Source: an uncultured Hyphomicrobiales bacterium (lineage in GTDB: Bacteria; Pseudomonadota; Alphaproteobacteria; Rhizobiales; Rhizobiaceae). From it: a stretch of 64,000 bases of DNA. Made by a program: the position numbers and the translations under genes. The notes below the pieces were generated by a model. The model was not told the origin of the DNA. It made no database searches and saw only the letters and a list, made by a program, of their open reading frames with translations. The DNA lies in the NCBI GenBank assembly GCA_943908365.1, contig CALTTH010000017.1:1-64000 (forward strand), read 5' to 3'. Of this stretch, positions 33,192 through 41,843 are shown in pieces (position 1 is the first letter of the stretch; each line of letters opens with the position of its first letter).

Positions 33192-34877
33192 TTACGCGTG
33201 GCGGGCGAAAAACGCGCCCCATGCCGGAAGTTCTACGGTTGTGTCATCCCGTTCGGCCGAAAAGCCATGGCCTTCCAGCACCTCCCACTCGCCATCCGGC
33301 AGCTTTGCCGATGCTGGCACAGCCGAGAGGTTGAAGAGGCAAAGAACGGTTTCGTTGCCGAGTGTGCGGGTGTAGCTCAAGACGGTCGCATCCGCGTCCT
33401 GGAACTCGATCTTACCCTTGGCGAAAGCCGGATGCTGCTTGCGGAACGCGAGGAAGCGACGGTAGTGCTCGAGAACCGACGCCTCATTGCCCTGCTGGGC
33501 ACTGACCGCGCGCTTCTTGTGTTCGGCAGGAATGGGAAGCCATGTCTTATCCGAGGTGGAAAAGCCCGCCTGCGCGTGGCCGGCATCCCAAACCATCGGC
33601 GTGCGGCAGCCATCGCGACCCTTGAATTCCGGCCAGAACTGAATGCCGTAGGGGTCCTGCAGATCTTCGAAGGCGATGTCGGCTTCCGTCAGGCCAAGCT
33701 CTTCACCCTCATAGATGCAGACAGAGCCACGCTGCGTCATCAACAGAGCCGACAGCACCTTGGCGAAAGCATCCTTGTCCTCGACAGTTTCACCCCAGCG
33801 CGTCACATGACGCACGACGTCGTGGTTGGAGAAAGCCCAGCACGCCCAGCCTTCAGGTGCCGCTTGAGCGAACGCTGCCTGAACTTCTACGACGCGGGCG
33901 GGGGTCAGCGCATCCGGTGCCAGGAATTCGAAGGCATAGCACATCTGCATCTTGTCATCGCCGGAGGTATATTCGCCGACGATTTCAAGACCCCGCTGGC
34001 TATCACCGACTTCGCCAACAGCGGCAATATCCTGAAACTCATCCAGTACGGCGCGGAAACGCTTGAGGAATTCCAGGTTTTCCGGGCGGTTCTTGTCGTA
34101 GATATGTTCCTGGAAATTATAGGGGTTCACGGCAGGCGCGGTGGACGCATTGCGGCGTTCCGGCGCAAGTGCCGGGTTGTCGCGCAGTTCCTTGTCGTGG
34201 AAGTAGAAGTTGATCGTATCAAGGCGGAAGCCATCGACGCCCCGCTTCAGCCAGAAGCGGGTGATGTTCAAGAGCTCTTCCTGCACTTCAGGATTATGCA
34301 GGTTGAGATCCGGCTGCGAGGTCAGGAAGTTGTGCATGTAATATTGCATGCGGGTCGGGTCCCATTGCCAACCGGAACCGCCGAAAATCGACAGCCAGTT
34401 GTTGGGCGGTGTGCCATCCGGCTTGCCGTCGCTCCACACGTACCAGTCAGCGCGCGGATTGCTGCGGCTGGATCGGCTTTCGACGAACCATGGATGCTGG
34501 TCGGAGGTGTGCGACAGAACGAGGTCGATCATCACCCGGATGCCGAGACGATGGGCCTCGGTGATCAGGCCATCGAAATCGGCGAGCGTTCCGAACATCG
34601 GATCGACATCGACATAGTTGGAGACATCGTAACCGAAGTCCCTCATCGGCGAGGTGAAGAAGGGCGAAATCCAGATCGCATCTGCGCCGAGATTGGCGAT
34701 ATGCTCCAGCCTGGAGGTGATGCCCTTCAGATCGCCAATGCCATCGCCGTTGGAGTCCTGATAGGAGCGCGGATAGATCTGATAGATCACGGCACCGCGC
34801 CACCAATCCTTGTCCGGAGTCAGGGCGGAAGAAACGGTCGCGGTCATGGTAGTGTCCTGTTGATTGAAAGCATTCAT
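33192..34877 (-). CDS. aglA: Alpha-glucosidase AglA (GH13)
   Basis: A 561-residue cytoplasmic GH13 enzyme that hydrolyses imported sucrose, maltose, trehalose or related alpha-glucosides. The family regions are present: nucleophile Asp in DGFRLDTINFY (near 217), acid/base Glu in AAVGEVGDSQ (near 287) and the transition-state Asp in FSNHDVVRH (near 352). There is no signal peptide, as expected for an enzyme fed by an importer. Starts at 34877 (GGGAGG 9 bases before) and 34847 (AGGAC 6-7 bases before) are both possible. It is placed between the permease and ATPase genes as in Sinorhizobium agl. Confidence 0.94.
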   Translation of the reverse strand: MNAFNQQDTTMTATVSSALTPDKDWWRGAVIYQIYPRSYQDSNGDGIGDLKGITSRLEHIANLGADAIWISPFFTSPMRDFGYDVSNYVDVDPMFGTLADFDGLITEAHRLGIRVMIDLVLSHTSDQHPWFVESRSSRSNPRADWYVWSDGKPDGTPPNNWLSIFGGSGWQWDPTRMQYYMHNFLTSQPDLNLHNPEVQEELLNITRFWLKRGVDGFRLDTINFYFHDKELRDNPALAPERRNASTAPAVNPYNFQEHIYDKNRPENLEFLKRFRAVLDEFQDIAAVGEVGDSQRGLEIVGEYTSGDDKMQMCYAFEFLAPDALTPARVVEVQAAFAQAAPEGWACWAFSNHDVVRHVTRWGETVEDKDAFAKVLSALLMTQRGSVCIYEGEELGLTEADIAFEDLQDPYGIQFWPEFKGRDGCRTPMVWDAGHAQAGFSTSDKTWLPIPAEHKKRAVSAQQGNEASVLEHYRRFLAFRKQHPAFAKGKIEFQDADATVLSYTRTLGNETVLCLFNLSAVPASAKLPDGEWEVLEGHGFSAERDDTTVELPAWGAFFARHA

Positions 34878-34885
34878 GGGTTCGA

Positions 34886-36046
34886 TCAGCCTCCCTTGAC
34901 GGAGCCGGCCAACAGGCCGCGCACAAGGTAGCGTTGGAGCGCAAAGAAGACGCAGAGCGGCACAATAATGGTGACGAAGGCCGACGCGGTGAGAATTTCC
35001 CAGTTGCCGCCACGCGAACCGAGCAGCGCGTTCAGCGCACCGGTCAGCACCAGTTCATCCTTCTGGGTACCGAGGAAGACCATGGCGACGAGCAGGTCGT
35101 TCCAGGTCCAGAGGAACTGGAAGATGGCAAAGGAGGCAAGCGCCGGGAAGGACAGTGGCAACACGATCTTGACAAAGATTTCGAAATCGCTGGCGCCATC
35201 GACACGGGCGCTTTCGATGATTTCCTTCGGCAGACCGGAGATGTAATTGCGCAGCAGATAGATCGCGAGCGGCAGACCGAAGGCCGTGTGTGCCAACCAG
35301 ATGCCGGCATAGGTCTTGGATGGCACACCGAACACGTTGCCGATCCAGTTATAGAGCTGGAGCAGCGGAATGAGCGACATCTGCAACGGCACGACGATCA
35401 GACCAACAACCAGCGCAATCATCAGAGACCGACCGCTAAAGCGCATCCAGGAGAGCGCATAAGCCGCGAAGGCCGCAATCAGGATCGGGATGATCGTTGC
35501 TGGGATGGCGACCGTCAGCGAGTTGACGAAAGACTGACCGATCCCTTCCGAGAGCAACACGGTGCGATAATTGTCGAGCGTGAAGATCGGTGGCGTGGAG
35601 ACCAAGACATAGACGCGTTTTGCGCGAGACCCCTCGAAGCTGGCATTCTTGCTATATTGATAGCTGCCGTCCTCGTTGACCTGAAGCGTCTCACCATCAC
35701 CGAGATCGGCTGAGGTGCCAGCTTTGAAGGCCGCGGGTTCCTGCACACGCACGCCGAAGGCCGAGATGTGGCCGCTCTTGCCTTCGCCGAAGACGTTGCC
35801 GGCAATGACGAAGCGGTCACCCTGCTGTGTTTGTGTTGCCGGGTCGGCAAGACGCAGCGCCTGCGTTTGATCGGAGCTGGAGAAAGCCGTCCACCAGCCG
35901 GAGACGACGATCTGATCCTTGTCACGCAAGGAACTGACGAGAATGCCGAGCGTCGGCAGAAGCCAGAGCAGGACAATGAAAAGGACGCTGGCGTGAACGA
36001 TAAGGCGGGGCAAGCCGATGCGGCGAAAACGCGTTGCAATGGTCAT
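34886..36046 (-). CDS. aglG: Alpha-glucoside ABC transporter permease AglG
   Basis: A 386-residue MalG-type permease. After the first membrane helix there is a ~110-residue polar segment (about residues 40-150) with Gly/Asp-rich, beta-like sequence (LGDGETLQVNEDGSYQYS) before the usual five helices. The EAA loop is IESARVDGASDFEIFVKIVL. The extra periplasmic loop may contact the binding protein. It lies one base after aglF and eight before aglA. Confidence 0.92.
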   Translation of the reverse strand: MTIATRFRRIGLPRLIVHASVLFIVLLWLLPTLGILVSSLRDKDQIVVSGWWTAFSSSDQTQALRLADPATQTQQGDRFVIAGNVFGEGKSGHISAFGVRVQEPAAFKAGTSADLGDGETLQVNEDGSYQYSKNASFEGSRAKRVYVLVSTPPIFTLDNYRTVLLSEGIGQSFVNSLTVAIPATIIPILIAAFAAYALSWMRFSGRSLMIALVVGLIVVPLQMSLIPLLQLYNWIGNVFGVPSKTYAGIWLAHTAFGLPLAIYLLRNYISGLPKEIIESARVDGASDFEIFVKIVLPLSFPALASFAIFQFLWTWNDLLVAMVFLGTQKDELVLTGALNALLGSRGGNWEILTASAFVTIIVPLCVFFALQRYLVRGLLAGSVKGG

Positions 36047-36047
36047 A

Positions 36048-37061
36048 TCAGCGGCCCTCCATCTCGCGGTTTGCCTGGCGGATGTTCCAGATCATGATCG
36101 GCGTGACGGCTGCCATGATAACAAGCGCGATAACGGCACTCCGCCCGCTATCGCCACCGCCGCGGAACATCCAGTCGAACATGAGATTGGCAAGAACCAT
36201 GGTGTTCCACTGACCGTTGGTCATGGTGAGAACAATATCGAAGACCTTAAGGACGAGGATGGTGATGGTAGTCCAGACGACCGCGATGGTTCCCCAGATC
36301 TGCGGCACCATGATCTTCCAGAAAATCTGCCAGCCATTGGCGCCATCGATGACCGCGGCCTCGATGGTTTCTTCCGGAATGCCGCGAAGCGCTGCCGACA
36401 GAATGACCATGGCAAAGCCGGTCTGGATCCAGATCAGGATCACCATCAGGAAGAAATTGTTCCAGAAGGGCATGGAAATCCATACCTGCGGATTGCCGCC
36501 GAAGAACTCCACCAGCGCGTTGAGAAGTCCGATCTGCGTCTGGCCCTCGCCGCGATACTCATAGATGAATTTCCAGATGACGGAGGCGCCGACGAAGGAG
36601 ATCGCCATCGGCATGAAGACGATGGACTTGGCGATATTGCCCCACCAGATGCGGTCGGTCATGACAGCGATGACGAGGCCGAGAAAGGTGCAGGCGGCAG
36701 GCACGACGGCAAGCCAGAGAATATTGTTGAAGATCGACTGACGAAAACCGGCGTCGTAGAAGGCCCAGACGTAATTGGCGAAACCGACGTAATTGGCTCC
36801 TGTCCGATCGTAGAAAGAGAGGATAAAGGTCGCAACGACAGGGTAGACAAGATAGACGGCAAGCAGCAGCAGGGCCGGCCCGACAAAGAGCCAGGGACGA
36901 ATGGCCGCGCGCCGGTTGAGATTGCGCGACGCATGAATGACATCGCCGTCCTGCACCGGAAAAATAAGCTGCAACGCCTTGTCCGACAGCCAGTAATAGG
37001 CGGCGCAGGCAAAGACGCCGACAATAACGACACCCAGCGCGGATACGATTTGCGTGATCAT
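36048..37061 (-). CDS. aglF: Alpha-glucoside ABC transporter permease AglF
   Basis: A 337-residue MalF-type permease. The N-terminus has a membrane span, then a cytoplasmic stretch, then the main six-helix module with EAA loop EETIEAAVIDGANGWQIFWK. Two adjacent ATG codons follow GGGGAGGG; the second (37061) has the better spacing, the first is 37064. It follows aglE after 96 bases containing a perfect hairpin. Confidence 0.92.
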   Translation of the reverse strand: MITQIVSALGVVIVGVFACAAYYWLSDKALQLIFPVQDGDVIHASRNLNRRAAIRPWLFVGPALLLLAVYLVYPVVATFILSFYDRTGANYVGFANYVWAFYDAGFRQSIFNNILWLAVVPAACTFLGLVIAVMTDRIWWGNIAKSIVFMPMAISFVGASVIWKFIYEYRGEGQTQIGLLNALVEFFGGNPQVWISMPFWNNFFLMVILIWIQTGFAMVILSAALRGIPEETIEAAVIDGANGWQIFWKIMVPQIWGTIAVVWTTITILVLKVFDIVLTMTNGQWNTMVLANLMFDWMFRGGGDSGRSAVIALVIMAAVTPIMIWNIRQANREMEGR

Positions 37062-37120
37062 CATTCCCTCCCCGATCTTACTTATATTCGTCGCGTTTCC
37101 CGCGCCGTTCTAGCGATGAC

Positions 37121-37146
37121 AGCCCGGCAGCGATAACTGCCGGGCT
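37121..37146 (-). terminator. Intercistronic hairpin between aglE and aglF
   Basis: AGCCCGGCAG and CTGCCGGGCT form a perfect 10-pair stem with a 6-base loop, starting 11 bases past the aglE stop. No U-run follows, so it more likely stabilises the aglE mRNA end than terminates. It parallels the potF-potG hairpin. Confidence 0.6.
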
Positions 37147-37157
37147 GGATCTGAGGA

Positions 37158-38519
37158 TTACTTCAAGCCGTCCCAGGCCTTCTGGATATCGTTGGCGACC
37201 TGCTCGGCAGATTTGCCGCCGACGAAATCGACCATGCCTGTCCAGAACGCGCCAGCACCGATCTTGCCGGGCATGAGGTCGGAACCGTCGAAGCCGAAGG
37301 TGGTGGCCGTCGTCAGAATTTCGCCTTGGCGCTTCACCTGATCGTTGGCATAGGCATCCTTGTTGACGCCCTTGAACGGTGTGAGGAAGCCGGACTGCGC
37401 CATCCACACTTCGTGGGCGATCGGCGTCTTCAGGAATTCGACCAGCGCGCGCGCGGCCTTGGAATCCTTGGTGATGGTGAACAGCGTTCCAGCACCCAGA
37501 ACCGGCTTGCCGAGATCTGCCTTGGAGGCGAAAGTCGGCATATAGAAGAAGTCGACATCCGTTCCGACCTTCGTTCCCTCGGGGAAGAAGGATGGGATGA
37601 AGGAAGCCTGACGGTGCAGGTAGCACTTCGGCGGAATGTCGAAGAGACCCTTCGGGCTGTCACGGAAGTCCGTTGAGGCGACAGCGGCGACACCGCCAGA
37701 AACATACTTGTCGTTCTTGGCGAACTTGCCGAATTCCTCGATGGCAGCCACGACGCGTGGATCGTTGAACTTCACCTCATTCGTCGTCCACTTCTGGTAG
37801 ACATCGAGCGGCTGCGTGCGCAGCATGAAGTCTTCCACCCAGTCGGTTGCCGGCCAGCCGGTCGCGCCACCAGAGCCTAGACCGATGCACCAGGGCGTGC
37901 CGCCATCGGCGACGATCTGGTCGCTGAGCTTGACGAGATCTTCCATGGTTTCCGGCACCTTGTAACCGGCTTCCTCGAAGTTCTCAGGAATGTACCAGAC
38001 CAGCGATTTCACGTCGGCCTTGAACGGGAAGGCGAAATAGGCCTTGTTGCCGTCCTTGTTCTTGTACATGCCAAGATCGACCCAGGACTGGCCCGCGCCG
38101 TAATTTTCCTTCACCCAATTTGCCGTCTCGTCACCGAGCGGAGTAAGAAGTCCCTTGGCAGCGAGGTCAGCCAGAAGGCCCGGCTGCGGCAGGATCGCGA
38201 CGTTTGGCGGGGAGCCAGCCTGCGTGTCGATGACGATCTGCTGTTCGTAATTTTCCGAAGACGAGTAACGGACATTGACGCCGGTCGCATCGGCGAAATA
38301 GGCCAGCACGGACTGGAACAGCGCTTCGTCTTCGCCGCGCCACGGTCCGAAGATGGTCAACGTTTCGCCCTTCAGGCTGGAATTGGCGGACTTGAAGTCT
38401 TCGTAGCTCTTCCAGTTGAACTTGCTGTCTTCACCCGGCTTGAATTTGAGTTCGGCTGCAAAGGATGCTCCCGACAGAAGCGTGGCTACGGCAACGGTCG
38501 TCAAAAATATCTTTTTCAT
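37158..38519 (-). CDS. aglE: Alpha-glucoside-binding periplasmic protein AglE
   Basis: A 453-residue solute-binding protein of the carbohydrate family 1 type. The signal peptide ends near SGASFA-AELKF. Aromatic residues expected in a sugar cleft are plentiful (IFGPWRGEDEALF, GGATGWPATDW). First gene of aglEFGAK and divergent from aglR. GGGAGG lies 8 bases before the ATG. An operator-like palindrome is about 41 bases upstream. Confidence 0.94.
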   Translation of the reverse strand: MKKIFLTTVAVATLLSGASFAAELKFKPGEDSKFNWKSYEDFKSANSSLKGETLTIFGPWRGEDEALFQSVLAYFADATGVNVRYSSSENYEQQIVIDTQAGSPPNVAILPQPGLLADLAAKGLLTPLGDETANWVKENYGAGQSWVDLGMYKNKDGNKAYFAFPFKADVKSLVWYIPENFEEAGYKVPETMEDLVKLSDQIVADGGTPWCIGLGSGGATGWPATDWVEDFMLRTQPLDVYQKWTTNEVKFNDPRVVAAIEEFGKFAKNDKYVSGGVAAVASTDFRDSPKGLFDIPPKCYLHRQASFIPSFFPEGTKVGTDVDFFYMPTFASKADLGKPVLGAGTLFTITKDSKAARALVEFLKTPIAHEVWMAQSGFLTPFKGVNKDAYANDQVKRQGEILTTATTFGFDGSDLMPGKIGAGAFWTGMVDFVGGKSAEQVANDIQKAWDGLK

Positions 38520-38560
38520 GTGATCTACCTCCCATCACATTAAACGGCTTCGGCGTGTCT

Positions 38561-38575
38561 TTCAAAGCGCTTTGG
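38561..38575. promoter_or_regulatory. LacI-type operator upstream of aglE (probable AglR site)
   Basis: TTCAAAGCGCTTTGG contains the perfect palindrome CAAAGCGCTTTG with a central CG, typical of LacI/GalR operators. It lies 41 bases before the aglE ATG. Confidence 0.7.
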
Positions 38576-38720
38576 CTGCCTATTCATCTCATTGGGAATT
38601 GCTCAGAGTCAAGAGGGTTGACGATCATCCTAAATTTAGTCCCCTTTTGCTGCGCGGGAGACTGTATTTGCGCTGCAACAAAGTTTTTTGAATTGTCTAG
38701 CGCATCAACACTTGCTAGCC

Positions 38721-38735
38721 TTCAAAGCGGTTTGG
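38721..38735. promoter_or_regulatory. LacI-type operator upstream of aglR (probable AglR site)
   Basis: TTCAAAGCGGTTTGG differs by one base from the aglE operator and lies 63 bases before the aglR ATG. The two sites are exactly 160 bases apart. Confidence 0.65.
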
Positions 38736-38798
38736 AGACGGTGGAGGAGCTGTCCCTTACTGGAGTCCGCGGGCTTAAGCAGCAGAGGGAGGCTGGGC

Positions 38799-39821
38799 AT
38801 GAATCTGAAACAACTATCGCAATTGCTTGGTATCTCTCAGACGACGATCAGCCGCGCCCTGAACGGCTATCCCGAAGTCAATGCCGAGACGCGCCGGAAG
38901 ATCATCGAGGCGGCGCGCCAAAACGGTTATCGACCGAATGCCGCAGCGCAGCGGCTGGCGACCGGCAAGGTCGGCTCCATCGGCCTTGTGATGCCCACGG
39001 GTGCAGAACATCAATCCGACGTCCACTTCGGGGAGTTCCTCAACGGGCTTGGGGAGGTCTCGGCAAGAAACGGTTTTCACCTCGTCATCATGCCGACCGA
39101 TCCGCGTGACGAAGACGAAGCGTTGCAGGATCTCGCCGCCAATGGCACGGTCGACGGCATCTATCTTGCCTATATGAAAAAGAACGATCGTCGCATCGCG
39201 ATGATGAAGAGCCTGTCGATCCCCTTCATGGTGCATGGCCGCTCCTGGGGCATCGAGCCGGACTATCCCTATCTCGACGTCGACAATGAGGGTGCTTTTC
39301 ATGATGCCGCATCGCTGCTGCTCCAACTCGGCCATGAAAATATTGCGCTGATCAACGGGCCAGAGGGTTACGACTTTACCTTCCGGCGCTATCGCGGCGT
39401 GGAGGCGGCATTGGCGGCTCAGGGCCATTCACTTGATCCGGACAAGGTCAGTCACAGCGTGATGACGGACGAGGCCGGGTTCTTGATGATGGAGCGGTTG
39501 CTTGGCCAGCAGCAACAGCCGACCGCCGTTCTCTGTGCCTCTACTGCACTTGCGCTCGGCGCCATCCGATCGCTCAACCAGCGGGGCCTGCGCCCTGGGC
39601 GGGATATCTCGCTCATCGCCCATGACGACGTCCTGCCACTCTTAAAGCCGGTGAACTTTTCCGTGCCGCTGACCACCACACGGTCTTCGCTTCGAGCCGC
39701 AGGAATGCGCGTTGCAGAACGGCTGATCGCCCAGATCAAGACCGGGCAAAACGAGCCGTTTCACGAGTTGTGGAAGGCGGAACTGGTGGTGCGCGCCTCG
39801 ACCGGGCCCGCTCCTCGTTAG
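38799..39821 (+). CDS. aglR: LacI-family regulator of alpha-glucoside use, AglR
   Basis: A 340-residue LacI/GalR regulator. The helix-turn-helix and hinge are at the N-terminus (LKQLSQLLGISQTTISRALN, then RPNAAAQRLATGKV). The ligand-binding domain follows (GLVMPTGAEH, LINGPEGYDFTFRRYRG, LIAHDDVLPLLKPV). The ATG at 38799 has GGGAGG at 6 bases; the longer frame from 38688 is rejected. Its divergent position and the two palindromes between aglR and aglE indicate repression of agl and of itself in the absence of alpha-glucosides. Confidence 0.92.
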   Translation: MNLKQLSQLLGISQTTISRALNGYPEVNAETRRKIIEAARQNGYRPNAAAQRLATGKVGSIGLVMPTGAEHQSDVHFGEFLNGLGEVSARNGFHLVIMPTDPRDEDEALQDLAANGTVDGIYLAYMKKNDRRIAMMKSLSIPFMVHGRSWGIEPDYPYLDVDNEGAFHDAASLLLQLGHENIALINGPEGYDFTFRRYRGVEAALAAQGHSLDPDKVSHSVMTDEAGFLMMERLLGQQQQPTAVLCASTALALGAIRSLNQRGLRPGRDISLIAHDDVLPLLKPVNFSVPLTTTRSSLRAAGMRVAERLIAQIKTGQNEPFHELWKAELVVRASTGPAPR

Positions 39822-39923
39822 ATCTACCCCCCGGCTGTCTTAGTGGCCTCAGTAAAATTTGATGCAAACTGCAGTTGACCGCCTCAGTTAAAACCCAAGC
39901 CCCTATGGCCGGCGAGCCCAACT

Positions 39924-40652
39924 TTACGTCGCAGCCTCGAGTGTCGGCATCCCTGGCAAACCCTCCGCGCGCATATATTCCCGCGTTAGCACAACCGATA
40001 CGTAAGTGACGCTCACGGCCTCCAACGTGCTTAGGCAGATAGCAATTAGCAAAGAGGGGAAATGAATCACTCCAGCGACGAAGATGCTCCCGGAATCACC
40101 GCGAGCGAACATCAATGCGGTGACGATAAAAGAGATTGCGGCCGGGATCGCCATCGCGATGAAAATTCTGGCGAAGGTCTTTGCGAAAGTGCGAGATCCA
40201 CGTCTAAGCGCGTCACCAAAGCGAGTTGCAGATCCGTAAAGCCCAGCAGGTAGCCACGTGCCGATCAAAGCGTAGAGAACAGAAGACACGATCAACGAAA
40301 ACAGAATACCGTAGATCAACACCAAACCGGTAAAATTGCCCTGATTGCTTCCGAAGTAGACCGCCGTCGCGATGGCTGAGACGGTGGCCAGTAGAATAAT
40401 GAGAATATTTTTACCGAAGAAACCAAGATCTTTTGACAGTGAATAATATTGTCGACCCTGATCTTTAAATCTTCGATTGTATAGCATGGATACCTGCGTC
40501 CATCGCGAAAGCAAAATCCAGATGAAACCCGTACTCTGACTCGATGTGTGAGAAAAATGATCATCCAGAATAAGTGCAGCAATGATGAGAGAAACTGTAA
40601 CGACGTAAAATAGGAAATTCTTGCGGATGATTGCGAAGGTTTCTGAAATCAT
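39924..40652 (-). CDS. Multi-span membrane protein of unknown function, AT-rich
   Basis: A 242-residue membrane protein I do not recognise. At least five hydrophobic segments are visible (NFLFYVVTVSLIIAALIL, ILIILLATVSAIATAVYF, GLVLIYGILFSLIVSSVLYA, IFIAMAIPAAISFIVTAL, FPSLLIAICLSTLEAVSVTY). There is no enzyme motif. The ATG at 40652 has AAGGA 7-8 bases upstream; the frame's extension to 40778 is Cys/Arg-rich and unlikely. Bases 40381-40500 have 45 G/C of 120, clearly below the neighbours, which suggests acquisition. It is convergent with aglR and lies between agl and folD. Confidence 0.7.
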   Translation of the reverse strand: MISETFAIIRKNFLFYVVTVSLIIAALILDDHFSHTSSQSTGFIWILLSRWTQVSMLYNRRFKDQGRQYYSLSKDLGFFGKNILIILLATVSAIATAVYFGSNQGNFTGLVLIYGILFSLIVSSVLYALIGTWLPAGLYGSATRFGDALRRGSRTFAKTFARIFIAMAIPAAISFIVTALMFARGDSGSIFVAGVIHFPSLLIAICLSTLEAVSVTYVSVVLTREYMRAEGLPGMPTLEAAT

Positions 40653-40851
40653 TGCGGCGTCCTTATAGAAACGGCATGCGTGGCCGATCTTCAGGTTACG
40701 CCGCGTCGGTGACAAACACAAACGACTGATGGAGCATGGCAAGCAAAATCTGCCGCCACTCTTCGGAGCTAAAACCATTCTTGCAGAACAGCATTCAGCA
40801 CAAACCTATCCGGTCTTGTGTCCGAATGTTTTTATATTTTCGGTTTTGAAC

Positions 40852-41751
40852 TCAGAAAGTCGGTGCTTCTTTGCCGAGCGCTCTGTGCGCAGCAATCACC
40901 GTGTTGGCCATCAGCATGGCAATGGTCATCGGACCGACGCCGCCCGGGACAGGCGTTATGGCCGCGGCGACCGCACTTGCCTCTTCGAACGCCACATCGC
41001 CGACGAGCCTCGACTTGCCCTCGCCCTTCTCGGGTGCCGGAATGCGGTTGATGCCGACATCGATGACGGTCGCGCCGGGCTTGACCCAATCGGCCTTCAC
41101 CATTTGTGCGCGCCCGACGGCTGCAACCAGAATGTCGGCTGACTTGCAGACGGAGGCCAGATCCTTGGTGCGCGAATGCGCCATCGTCACCGTTGCGTTG
41201 GCGTTGAGCAGCAATTGACCCATCGGCTTGCCGAACAAGTTGGAACGACCGATTACCACGGCGTTCAGGCCCGAAAGATCATCCCCATGGATGCTGCGAA
41301 CCAGAAGCATGGCACCGGCCGGGGTGCAGGAAAGCAGTCCCGTCTTCAGATCGCCGACAGCGAGCTTTCCGGCATTCAAGACGCTCAGACCGTCGACATC
41401 CTTTTCCGGCAGGATCGACTGGATGATGGGATCGGAATCAAGGTGCTTCGGAAGCGGTAACTGAACGAGAATGCCGTGGATTGATGCGTCCGCATTCAGC
41501 GTTGCGACCAGGGTAGCAAGCTCCTGCTGTGTCGTTTCTTCCGGCAGCGTGTGCTGGACGGAGTTGAAACCGCACTGCTTGGCCATCTTGCTCTTGGAGT
41601 TCACATAGGCATGGCTAGCAGGATCATCGCCGACGATGACGACGGCGAGACCGGGTTTCTTGCCGGTCTCATTCTCCAGACGTTCAGCCGCGTCTTGCAC
41701 AGCATCCGTCACGGATGCCGCCTTGGCCTTGCCGTCGATCACAACCACCAT
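40852..41751 (-). CDS. folD: Methylenetetrahydrofolate dehydrogenase / cyclohydrolase
   Basis: A 299-residue bifunctional enzyme interconverting 5,10-methylene- and 10-formyl-tetrahydrofolate. Active-site Tyr/Lys are in ASHAYVNSKSKMAKQCG, with GILVQLPLPKHLD, the NADP motif VVIGRSNLFGKPMGQLLL and the C-terminal TPVPGGVGPMTIAMLM. Length is normal. AGGAGG lies 8-9 bases before the ATG. It appears to be a single-gene unit. Confidence 0.96.
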   Translation of the reverse strand: MVVVIDGKAKAASVTDAVQDAAERLENETGKKPGLAVVIVGDDPASHAYVNSKSKMAKQCGFNSVQHTLPEETTQQELATLVATLNADASIHGILVQLPLPKHLDSDPIIQSILPEKDVDGLSVLNAGKLAVGDLKTGLLSCTPAGAMLLVRSIHGDDLSGLNAVVIGRSNLFGKPMGQLLLNANATVTMAHSRTKDLASVCKSADILVAAVGRAQMVKADWVKPGATVIDVGINRIPAPEKGEGKSRLVGDVAFEEASAVAAAITPVPGGVGPMTIAMLMANTVIAAHRALGKEAPTF

Positions 41752-41843
41752 ATGCCTGCCTCCTGAGAACCCGCAAACCAGCCTTGAGGGGTAAGACCCC
41801 TAATGCTGCGGGAGGCTACAGATTGCAAGGGAAAATCAGTGGA

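Noticed and set aside
32796..34931. 711-codon open frame on the plus strand opposite aglA
   Set aside because: It is the mirror of a GC-rich gene: aglA has all GH13 catalytic motifs, while this frame gives no recognisable domain.
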